Assembly: GCF_002554795.1 (NCBI RefSeq) | Contig: NZ_PDEQ01000001.1 | Span: 620,001-684,000 of the forward strand | Direction of reading: 5' to 3' | Source of the DNA: Longibacter salinarum | GTDB lineage: Bacteria; Bacteroidota; Rhodothermia; Rhodothermales; Salinibacteraceae | Length of the DNA stretch: 64,000 bases | Shown: positions 24,560 to 32,426 of the stretch, piece by piece | Layout: each line of letters starts with the position of its first letter | How positions within the stretch are numbered: the first letter of the stretch is position 1 | Notes under the pieces: model-generated | Database searches by the model: none | The model's input: the letters and a program-made list of their open reading frames with translations, nothing else | What the model was told of the DNA's origin: nothing | Translations under genes and position numbers: made by a program

Positions 24560-26677
24560 ATGCGATCATTCTACCTTAGCCTGGTGCTCGCCGTGTTTGC
24601 TATAGGACCCGCAGGCGCTCAGGTTACAGACTCTACAACTAGATACATTGATAGATGGGTTGATGAAGCCGATATCTCCGAAGGAGGCGGAGAACGCACA
24701 ACGGAGCACATCGAGAATCTGCGGGCCCGACCGCTAGACATCAATACGGCCACCCGCTCGGACGTTGCCAGTCTACCGGAAGTCACGCTACTTCTAGCCG
24801 GCCGAATCGTGCGGTACCGCCGAACACATGGTGCATTCTCGTCCCCACTCGACATTACTCAGGTCGAAGGGGTTGACACCGGACTGTACCGGCGAGTCCG
24901 ACCGTTCATCACCTGCTCGGTGGCGTCTCCGACGGCTGAATCGCACACGCCGGACAAAACGCAGCCGTGGTCGCAGGCGCTTAAACACCTCGAACTACGC
25001 GCCTCGTACCGCTGGAAACGCCGGCTCGACCTGGGCCGCGGATACCAGACTGATACAACGCGAACCACCTTCGTTGGCGGTCCTGTCCGGCATGTGACAC
25101 GACTCGATGTCCGGCTCGGCGATCGCCTCCGAGCCGCATCCGCGCTCGACAAAGACTCAGGGGAGGCATGGAGGTGGAGTCCAAATACAGGGGCACCCGG
25201 TTTTGACCATATATCCGGCACTCTTGCACTTGATCATCTTGGTCCGCTGGATGCCCTTATCGTCGGCGATTACACCGTCTCCGCGGGACACGGCGTAGCC
25301 GTATGGAGAGGAATGTCATTCGGTAAGGGTAGAGATCCCTTTGGAGGCGTCCTTCGGTCCGGGCGGGGTATCGCCCCGTTTGCTTCGACAGAAGAGAATC
25401 GATTCTTCCGAGGCATCGCACTTCAAGTGGCCACGGCTCATCGGGAAAACCGTACCGGTTCGTGGCGCCCAGACGTATCATTTTCGCCATTCGTCTCCCG
25501 TCGTCGCCTCGACGCCAGTCGCGCTCTCTCCCCAGAGGGTGATCCTGGCTGGTCGACGCTCACGGCCGGCGGTCTCCACCGGACACGCTCTGAAATTGCC
25601 ACCCGCGATGCCGTCCGAGAGACAGTCGGTGGAGCGATGATAGAAATCTCACGAGGGCGATGGATGATCGGTGGGGTGGCATTGACGTCGGAACTGGACG
25701 AGAGCCCGCTACCACCGGACCGGCCGGACGAAGCATTCGACGCAACCCATCGGCGCACAGCGGTAGGATCAGTGTACGCCACGATCGACGCGGGACCATC
25801 CGTTCTCACTGGCGAAGTTGCGCGTGGTCCCTCCGGCAGCACAGCTGCCGTGGCTGGATGGGCCTACGATGACGGCAAACGAGTTGAAGTTCTCGCACAT
25901 GGCAGATATTACGACCGAGGATACGACAACCGCTACGCATCAGCGTTTTCAGAGACGTCTACACGAAATGAAATCGGACTCTACAGCGCTGTCCGGCTTC
26001 ACGTACAGAAGTCATGGACCGTAGCGGGATACATTGATCAGTACCGCTTTCCCTGGCTCCGATACAACATACCGCGGCCCACGGATGGCCGAGACGTGCG
26101 CCTCGTCGTCGAACATGAACCGCGAGACTGGCTTTCGCACTACGTTGAGTTCCGCTCGGAGACCAAGGAACAGCGAGCGCAACCGAGCCTCGGCCGATCT
26201 CCTCTCGCTACGGAGACCGTCGCTCCAGAACTTCGGCAGAGCGTACGTTGGGACGCGACCTACAAGTGGTCGGAGAAATTGGAGTTCGGCACACGTATCG
26301 AAACCGTCCGCATGCGAACGGACCCGACACAGGACTGGCACCACGGCGTTTTACTTTTTCAGGAGGCGACGTGGCAGCCCGTATCTAGGCTCCAGCTGAC
26401 CGGCAGGCTTACGTTGTTCGATACCGACGGATTCCAGGCGCGCGTATTTGCGTACGAGAGTGGACCCCGGTACGCATTTAGCGTGCCTGCCTTATTCGGC
26501 CGAGGCGAACGGTCTTATGTTCTCTTGCGAGTTGACCTCTTTGGCGGCGCATCTTTAGAGGCAAAGTATGGCGTCACGAGGTATGACGACCGACGACGCG
26601 TTGGATCTGGATTGGCTGAGGTTTCCAAAAATCGAGTCCGTGCGCTCGACGTGCAGCTTCACTGGACACTTCATTAA
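24560..26677 (+). CDS. Exported helix-hairpin-helix domain plus outer-membrane barrel protein
   Basis: The 705-residue protein has a signal peptide (1-20, MRSFYLSLVL... GPAGAQ). Residues ~45-115 contain two ComEA-like helix-hairpin-helix units (LDINTATRSDVASLPEVTLLLAGRIVRYR and SPLDITQVEGVDTGLYRRVRPFI). The rest is strand-rich with barrel-like alternation, ending LDVQLHWTLH. ComEA HhH units bind double-stranded DNA, so an outer-membrane protein with a periplasmic HhH pair could take part in DNA uptake or simply use the fold as a scaffold. This combination is known in Bacteroidota as an uncharacterised type. The ATG at 24560 begins the signal peptide; a TTG at 24551 is less likely. Confidence 0.75.
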   Translation: MRSFYLSLVLAVFAIGPAGAQVTDSTTRYIDRWVDEADISEGGGERTTEHIENLRARPLDINTATRSDVASLPEVTLLLAGRIVRYRRTHGAFSSPLDITQVEGVDTGLYRRVRPFITCSVASPTAESHTPDKTQPWSQALKHLELRASYRWKRRLDLGRGYQTDTTRTTFVGGPVRHVTRLDVRLGDRLRAASALDKDSGEAWRWSPNTGAPGFDHISGTLALDHLGPLDALIVGDYTVSAGHGVAVWRGMSFGKGRDPFGGVLRSGRGIAPFASTEENRFFRGIALQVATAHRENRTGSWRPDVSFSPFVSRRRLDASRALSPEGDPGWSTLTAGGLHRTRSEIATRDAVRETVGGAMIEISRGRWMIGGVALTSELDESPLPPDRPDEAFDATHRRTAVGSVYATIDAGPSVLTGEVARGPSGSTAAVAGWAYDDGKRVEVLAHGRYYDRGYDNRYASAFSETSTRNEIGLYSAVRLHVQKSWTVAGYIDQYRFPWLRYNIPRPTDGRDVRLVVEHEPRDWLSHYVEFRSETKEQRAQPSLGRSPLATETVAPELRQSVRWDATYKWSEKLEFGTRIETVRMRTDPTQDWHHGVLLFQEATWQPVSRLQLTGRLTLFDTDGFQARVFAYESGPRYAFSVPALFGRGERSYVLLRVDLFGGASLEAKYGVTRYDDRRRVGSGLAEVSKNRVRALDVQLHWTLH

Positions 26678-26984
26678 CCCTGGAGACCCCTGTACGGGAA
26701 CCAACCCAAGCAGCGGCTTTTACGGGCTTCATCGACCAGAATGAAGACAGAATATCGGAACTCTTCCACGTTCGTATCGTGATTTCGCCCGTTCGATTTC
26801 CGGGAAATGTTCATTGATACGGTGCGCGCTGTCGGTGAACGGAACCACGACAAGAAATTGTTTTGTTTGTATTGTAGATTGCAACGACGGGTTGACGCTT
26901 CCCTCACACTGGCGGCATACCGCGTCCGAACGGCCCAGTGATATCGCCCGACACGCTCGACTAGACTGCCCTCCGACCTGTACC
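26678..26984. other. Intergenic region, no gene seen
   Basis: The 307 bases between the HhH-barrel gene and the response regulator hold no credible frame. The regulator's promoter is expected here; TTGACG at 26892 is a possible -35 box but its partner is poor. Confidence 0.4.
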
Positions 26985-27386
26985 ATGAGTTCTACGCGTG
27001 CCCACATCCTTGCTGTAGAGGACAATTCCGAGACCCAGCTACTGCTGAAGCATCTGCTGAAAGGTTCGTTTGACGTATTTGTGGTGTCGGGCGTCGATGA
27101 TGCTCTCCAAGCGGCAGATGAACGTGAATTCGACATCTTTCTTCTCGACATCAACCTGAGCGGTCAGCGTACAGGAACGGATCTTCTCCACCTGCTCCGG
27201 CAGAAGGATGCGGCGCAACGCGTTCCAGCCATTGCGCTGACGGCTTATGCAATGCCCGGCGATCGCGAAGATTTCCTGGATGCAGGTTTCGACCAGTACG
27301 TCAGCAAACCGTTCACGCGTGCCGACCTCACGGCTGCGATCGAATCCAGTCTTGAGCGAGCAGAGAACGCCGCATCGACCGGATGA
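26985..27386 (+). CDS. Single-domain response regulator (CheY-like)
   Basis: The 133-residue protein is one receiver domain. Acidic residues in AVEDN (11-14), the phospho-acceptor Asp55 in LLDIN, the Thr in LTAYAM and the Lys in VSKPF give the full catalytic set. There is no output domain, so it should signal by protein contact, as CheY or Spo0F do. The ATG at 26985 was chosen; the frame is open upstream to 26814 but those residues are unlike the family. No histidine kinase is adjacent; the nearest is the multi-PAS kinase 30 kb away, which has no receiver of its own. Confidence 0.9.
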   Translation: MSSTRAHILAVEDNSETQLLLKHLLKGSFDVFVVSGVDDALQAADEREFDIFLLDINLSGQRTGTDLLHLLRQKDAAQRVPAIALTAYAMPGDREDFLDAGFDQYVSKPFTRADLTAAIESSLERAENAASTG

Positions 27387-27430
27387 CCCACCGGGCTCTC
27401 GTCCGCTCTGCGCCGATTAGACAAAAAAAA

Positions 27431-27465
27431 GAACCGCTGACCTGATATCTTCAGATCAGCGGTTC
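27431..27465. terminator. Bidirectional terminator between response regulator and zinc-ribbon gene
   Basis: GAACCGCTGA pairs with TCAGCGGTTC (10 bp), continued by CTGA/TCAG beyond one mismatch. An 8-A run on the left gives a T-run for the minus strand. It serves the two convergent genes ending at 27386 and 27544. Confidence 0.85.
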
Positions 27466-27543
27466 CTTCTATTTTGACCCGTTACTACCGAAGTAATGGG
27501 CACACGAGAGGGTTGGTTGCCGGCGGGACCCGTAGCGCAGGCG

Positions 27544-27921
27544 TCAGTTTACGCACGTCGATTTGAGCGTGTCGCGACGACTAGACAGAAGGTCCCTCCA
27601 CTCCTGTTCTTCCACGGGCTCTTCGCCCTTGAAGTATTCCCATTCGTCGACGTTGTCGTCGTCGACAATAACCTGGTTTGACATATGAGCAACGCGCTTC
27701 AAGACGGGCGAGGTGCCCATTTGATGCACATACGTGATCGTGCATTTACCATCCGGCGTCGTCTCTTTCACTGACAACCAGTTATCGCCGCAAACCTGGC
27801 AACTGTAAAATCGAGAGTCTTGCCCGTCTCCCAGAATGTCCGGTGCATCTTCCTCATCGAAGACGACCTGCATGGGTCGAAGGCTGTCGCAACCGCATGT
27901 CTTGCACTTCAGCTTATCCAT
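27544..27921 (-). CDS. Small zinc-ribbon-like protein of unknown function
   Basis: This 125-residue protein has two cysteine knuckles, CKTCGC near residue 5 and CQVCG near 46, spaced as in a zinc ribbon. The middle (CTITYVHQMGTSPVLKRVAHMSNQVIVDDD) is beta-like and the rest is acidic. I do not recognise the family. The ATG at 27921 was chosen because the first cysteine pair follows at once; the frame is open to 27993. It ends before a strong terminator and is probably a single-gene transcript. Possible roles are nucleic-acid or protein binding; none can be shown here. Confidence 0.65.
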   Translation of the reverse strand: MDKLKCKTCGCDSLRPMQVVFDEEDAPDILGDGQDSRFYSCQVCGDNWLSVKETTPDGKCTITYVHQMGTSPVLKRVAHMSNQVIVDDDNVDEWEYFKGEEPVEEQEWRDLLSSRRDTLKSTCVN

Positions 27922-28095
27922 AATAGAGGGTCGCTGTGTGCTGATTCGTGTTGAAGTGGTAGTACAACGAGGCGACGCCGAAAGTTCGTACATTCGCCGG
28001 CCGGGAACGTCTCCAGCGGGCGCTCAACGGGGCAAACTGCAAAGTTCATGACAGCTTTGTCCCCTCGATCGTGAAATCGTCGCACGCCACGCGCG

Positions 28096-31020
28096 CTACC
28101 GAAATACCGCAACCGCCTTCTCCTCTTCGATTTGGTAGGCAAGTCCGACGCGAAGATCAAGATCCGCCGTCGAGAACAACCGGATTCGGACGCCTAAACC
28201 ACCCCCTACCGAGCTGACTCGTTGACGTCGAGCCGTGATATCTCGGACTCGGGTGAGGGTCGACGCAAATCCATACGAGTACACCGCCTTCACATACACA
28301 GGGAGGAGCAGCATCCCGTCGTCAACGAATAGTAGTGGATGCAGAACTTCGCTCTTGAACCGAATGAACGTACCGGACGGTAGCGTAAACTCCTCGTTTC
28401 CTCGCGGCAAGAATGCGCCAAGCCCGTACTCTGTCCCCTGGCGCTGCGATACAACGCCAACACTGAGCTGGACGCCCGTATTCCAACGCGATAGCACCGG
28501 TACAAAGCCCGACAGAATGCCGATTGCCCCCCGCTCGGCTGTGCGGTCCGTCCAGACGTCGTGTGTACTCGTCCCAAATAAAAGCATTCCGCTATTCGGA
28601 ATCAGGTCGCGACGGTTCTGCTGCAGGCGATAACCCAGCGTCATTGTGGGCTCGACCGTCCACCTCCGCACTGACGGGCCGCCCGCAACACCGTCTTGCA
28701 CGAGTTTCGTCCGCCGCCACTCGGTATCGAGGCCAAACGCCCCCACAGACTGGTAGACATTCGAAGCGAGAGAGACTGGTAAGTTGAGGCCGAGGCTAAC
28801 GCCGGTTTCCTCAACGCGCGCATTTGAGGAGAGAATGGTCGGACGATGAAAGGCTGTGAGCGAGGGTCGAGGTAAGAAGCCGGCATACTGGATCGAGGCC
28901 TCCGTCCATACTGAGGCATCCTGGACCCATGCCTCGGCGCCATACGACCAGACCTGCAGCGGATCCGTCCCCTGAACACCAATCCCATACCCAACGGGCG
29001 ACGCATCGGCGGCACTCAGCTCTTCTACCTGATCGATCTCTTCCACATCTTTGATGACAGGGTACACGACGCGCGGAGCCAGGTGCCGCGTTGGGCGATA
29101 CGGGCGCGACTCCCCCCACGGAATGCCAGCGATGGGACGGGATTCGGTTCGAAGTGGCGGTCCCGACCACTCGTCAGCACTCAACTCCACTTTAGAGGTC
29201 GGGAGGTGATTCAGGTTCGCATCGAAATCTGCGGTGACCAGGTCGTAGCGTTCGTGTCGGTAGCGAATGTAGGCAAGCGTAGTCCCATCCGGTGATAGAG
29301 CCGGCTCCAGTGCGCCGTAAAGAGCATCCGTCTGCCGCGTCACATGACCCGTCTTCGTATCGAGGACGTACACGTTTGGCGTGTGCGTCGTGCTTACGCT
29401 CGCGGAAAGCTGGGTCGTCTGTCGAAACGGTGTCGCCGCGGAGACCAGCAGGTGCCGCCCATCCGGCCCCCAACTCACGTCGTACATGCGTTTCCCGGGA
29501 AGGGCAAAGAATGGCTGCAGATGAAGTAGCGAATCTGCCGGGGACGAACGTTCAAGCCGATAGATCCTGTGCGAACCGCTAACATTCGCAAGAACCGCGA
29601 CCTCTCCGCTCTGCGGCGCCACCGCCATGTGGAGCACCCGAACGTTCTCATACTTCGTCCGACGAGCAAACGAGCCGTCTGGCCGCTGTTCGACGATGTG
29701 GGTGATTTGCCCGTCATTCCGGACGGCGAGAATGCGTCCATCCAGCGTCTCGACCGGGTCGCGCACACGGCGACGATGGGTGCGGGGTCCACGATCACCA
29801 TCCTCCAGTGTCACGGGCTGAATTTCTGCCCGCTGCTGAATCTGCGAAAATGCGTCGGGGACGAACCGTGCCGTCCATACACGGGCCGTGTCCGGAGAAA
29901 GGGTGTAGTCGGTATCATCAATTACTGCCTGCGTCGCAATTCGGGATCGCTCCCCGGTTTCAGTGTTGATGCGGTATAGCCCCCGACGAAGGTTGTACCC
30001 AGTAACCATCGCAACAACGTCGGAATCGCTGATCCAGTAGGGTCTTCGGTGATTCAACCCGTTATCCGACGCAACAGTGTGCGGCTCGGGACGGTCCCGC
30101 GAAATAGCAGCGGCTTTCCTGTCCCCTTCCCCACGCAGGCGGTCTCGAATGTTGCCGGGACGCTCTCCCGTTCCGCTCCACAGCGCTACGCCGAAGCCGA
30201 GGAACGGAACGCGATTGTAGAACCCGACCGTAGGAGCGAACATTTCAGCCTCTCTCGTTCCGTCCTGGCGAGCGAGGTGGCTAAATGCGTGTGCTCCCCC
30301 CACGTAGTGTCGATTGAACGGTTGCGTATAGGCCGGCGCTTCGAGCATCTGGGTCAACGACCACGGATCATCCGATTCCATGGCGGCTCGATAATGCATC
30401 CGAAAGAGCGGCGCATTCAGCCGACCAGCCTCCGGATGAATGTTGCTTTCTCGATATACGGCGACACCTTCGACCCACCCGGACGGCGCCGACAGATTCA
30501 GCACTCTCTCAAGATCATTCCCCATCCATCCCAGAACGCGTCCGACTCCAAATCCCGCGCGGATGTCGCCATGCACGGCATGAACAAGTTCATGCGGCCC
30601 CACGACGCTCGTCCACGTATCAAAGCCGCCAATCAGGGCCGGTCTCTGAAGCGACGGCAGCTCGATTTCCGTCTTGAACGGAAAGGGTGTGACGAACCCA
30701 TTCGAGAGATCGCTAAATGCGTTCAGCACAACCGGTAGCCGGAACCGTTGACGCTTAACAGGACCGGATGCGAGCGAGTCAGTCGGCGCGAGGGCATCGC
30801 GCAGCTCGGCCGCCACTCGCTTCGCCACCGGGTCGTAGCCCCGCTGATAAATCAACGTGAAGGGTCCAGAACGCCGGGATACGTACTCAACGGATGGTGG
30901 ACGGTACGTCGTCGCATACTCGCGGGTCTGACCATGAACCTCCGTTGAGCCCCATGTCAACGTCCAGCAGACCACAATCATGCAAGAGGCAACGATTCGC
31001 CACGAAAAAGTCGTATTCAT
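28096..31020 (-). CDS. Exported protein with a gluzincin-like peptidase motif, a TolB-like propeller and an outer-membrane barrel
   Basis: The 974-residue protein has a signal peptide (IVASCMIVVCWTLTWGSTEVHGQ). Residues ~45-260 contain HELVH (143-147), and a Glu follows at 184 in GWVEGVAVY. This HExxH plus a downstream Glu in an EG[VA] context is the gluzincin (peptidase MA-like) pattern. Residues ~400-700 carry repeats such as SPDGTTLAYIRY and WGPDGRHLLVSA, typical of TolB/PD40 propellers. The C-terminal ~230 residues are strand-rich (GGGLGVRIRLFSTADLDLRVGLAYQ), like surface-antigen barrels, and end in Phe-Arg. The ATG at 31020 starts the signal peptide; the frame is open to 31311. Function is unknown; a surface protease is inference. 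Confidence 0.7.
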   Translation of the reverse strand: MNTTFSWRIVASCMIVVCWTLTWGSTEVHGQTREYATTYRPPSVEYVSRRSGPFTLIYQRGYDPVAKRVAAELRDALAPTDSLASGPVKRQRFRLPVVLNAFSDLSNGFVTPFPFKTEIELPSLQRPALIGGFDTWTSVVGPHELVHAVHGDIRAGFGVGRVLGWMGNDLERVLNLSAPSGWVEGVAVYRESNIHPEAGRLNAPLFRMHYRAAMESDDPWSLTQMLEAPAYTQPFNRHYVGGAHAFSHLARQDGTREAEMFAPTVGFYNRVPFLGFGVALWSGTGERPGNIRDRLRGEGDRKAAAISRDRPEPHTVASDNGLNHRRPYWISDSDVVAMVTGYNLRRGLYRINTETGERSRIATQAVIDDTDYTLSPDTARVWTARFVPDAFSQIQQRAEIQPVTLEDGDRGPRTHRRRVRDPVETLDGRILAVRNDGQITHIVEQRPDGSFARRTKYENVRVLHMAVAPQSGEVAVLANVSGSHRIYRLERSSPADSLLHLQPFFALPGKRMYDVSWGPDGRHLLVSAATPFRQTTQLSASVSTTHTPNVYVLDTKTGHVTRQTDALYGALEPALSPDGTTLAYIRYRHERYDLVTADFDANLNHLPTSKVELSADEWSGPPLRTESRPIAGIPWGESRPYRPTRHLAPRVVYPVIKDVEEIDQVEELSAADASPVGYGIGVQGTDPLQVWSYGAEAWVQDASVWTEASIQYAGFLPRPSLTAFHRPTILSSNARVEETGVSLGLNLPVSLASNVYQSVGAFGLDTEWRRTKLVQDGVAGGPSVRRWTVEPTMTLGYRLQQNRRDLIPNSGMLLFGTSTHDVWTDRTAERGAIGILSGFVPVLSRWNTGVQLSVGVVSQRQGTEYGLGAFLPRGNEEFTLPSGTFIRFKSEVLHPLLFVDDGMLLLPVYVKAVYSYGFASTLTRVRDITARRQRVSSVGGGLGVRIRLFSTADLDLRVGLAYQIEEEKAVAVFR

Positions 31021-31298
31021 CTTGCGTTTTGTGCAGACATGCGAGCAGGGACGGCTCATTGAGGAGGACGATACGATTGGGGGCGCCGGGCTGTCATGGA
31101 AGCATGCGCTCGAACCGCTGTTCCGAGCTGCCTCCGGATCTCCCAAACCCTGCCGAACCCGTCTGGCGACTTGCAACGAAAAGACGCAACGTCTTCCAAC
31201 GCTCAATTCGACGGTGCTCCCTCCACCGGGATGATGAACGCCGTATCGTAGTAACCTGTTGACCGTATTGCAACCTTCCATGAACACCCACTGGTCGG

Positions 31299-32294
31299 AT
31301 GAAAACGGCAATGCATCAGGACAAACATCCTAACGAATCGGGCCATAATCACGACGATCATCGGCATGCAGAGGACACCGACACGACACGTCTCATTCTG
31401 GCCGTGGTGTTTAACGGGTTGATTACTGCGGCGGAGTTCGTCGCCGGAATCGTCGCGGGAAGCCTAACCCTGCTGGCCGATGCCGCACACAACCTGAGCG
31501 ACACCGCATCCATGGGAACGTCGCTGATTGCACGGAAGATATCGTCCAGAGAAGCAGACGCACGGAGAACGTTTGGGTACGAACGAGCAGAACTGATCGG
31601 AGCGTTCATCAACCTGCTCACGCTCATTCTGATCGCCCTGTACCTGATATTCGAGGCTGTGAAACGCTACTTCAACCCGACGACGATCGATGGTACCTTG
31701 ATGATTTGGGTGGGACTGGCCACGCTGCTCGGAAATGTTGCAACAGCTTTCGTTCTGCACAAGCCGTCGCAGGATAGCCTCAATATCCGAAGCGCATTCG
31801 TACACATTGTCGCGGACGCGCTCGGGTCCGTCGCGGTGGTCGTTGGAGGTGTTCTGATCCTCTGGTACGATTGGACACTTATCGATCCCATACTGACCGT
31901 ACTGATCGCGTGCTACATCCTCATTCACAGCTACAAGATGCTACGGGAAACGATTTCCATTCTGATGGAAAGCGCGCCCAGAGACTTTGACATCGAAGCA
32001 ATGGCGGCCGAGATTGAAAAGATGGTTGGGGTATTGAACATTCACCACATCCACGTATGGCGACTGGACGAGTCTCGCGTCGCGCTGGAGGCTCACGTCG
32101 CGATTCAAGGAGTTAGCGACCTGGACGCCCTGGAACAGCTCAAAATGAGGATCAAAGACCGCCTTCGATCGGGCTATGGCGTGGATCACGCGACCCTGGA
32201 GTTCGAATTCGGTGCATGCACGGACGAGGGCGCATTCAATAGAGAACACCCGGCCGACGAGGCGTCTGCCCCGGCGCATCCGCAACATGAGTGA
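31299..32294 (+). CDS. Cation diffusion facilitator (CzcD/ZitB-like) metal transporter
   Basis: The 331-residue protein has a His-rich cytoplasmic N-terminus (HNHDDHRH), about six membrane helices and a C-terminal ferredoxin-like domain ending with SGYGVDHATLEFEFG. The transport site is formed by DAAHNLSD in the second helix and HIVADALGS (HxxxD) in the fifth, the Zn2+ set of CzcD/ZitB. It exports Zn2+ (possibly Co2+ or Cd2+) by proton exchange. GVLNIHHIHVWRLDE is a known CDF C-terminal stretch. The gene starts within the region upstream of the divergent peptidase-propeller gene, 278 bases from that gene's start, so both promoters share this space. Confidence 0.9.
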   Translation: MKTAMHQDKHPNESGHNHDDHRHAEDTDTTRLILAVVFNGLITAAEFVAGIVAGSLTLLADAAHNLSDTASMGTSLIARKISSREADARRTFGYERAELIGAFINLLTLILIALYLIFEAVKRYFNPTTIDGTLMIWVGLATLLGNVATAFVLHKPSQDSLNIRSAFVHIVADALGSVAVVVGGVLILWYDWTLIDPILTVLIACYILIHSYKMLRETISILMESAPRDFDIEAMAAEIEKMVGVLNIHHIHVWRLDESRVALEAHVAIQGVSDLDALEQLKMRIKDRLRSGYGVDHATLEFEFGACTDEGAFNREHPADEASAPAHPQHE

Positions 32295-32426
32295 ACACGC
32301 TTGTTTCAGCCGAAATCGTTGGTGTGCCTTGTGGCACCCCACGAACGACTCCGCGTCACGGAACCGGGAATGCTAGACTTGTTTTGAGTTCCACCCGTCG
32401 GCTCGTACACACACTGCCTCACTGTC

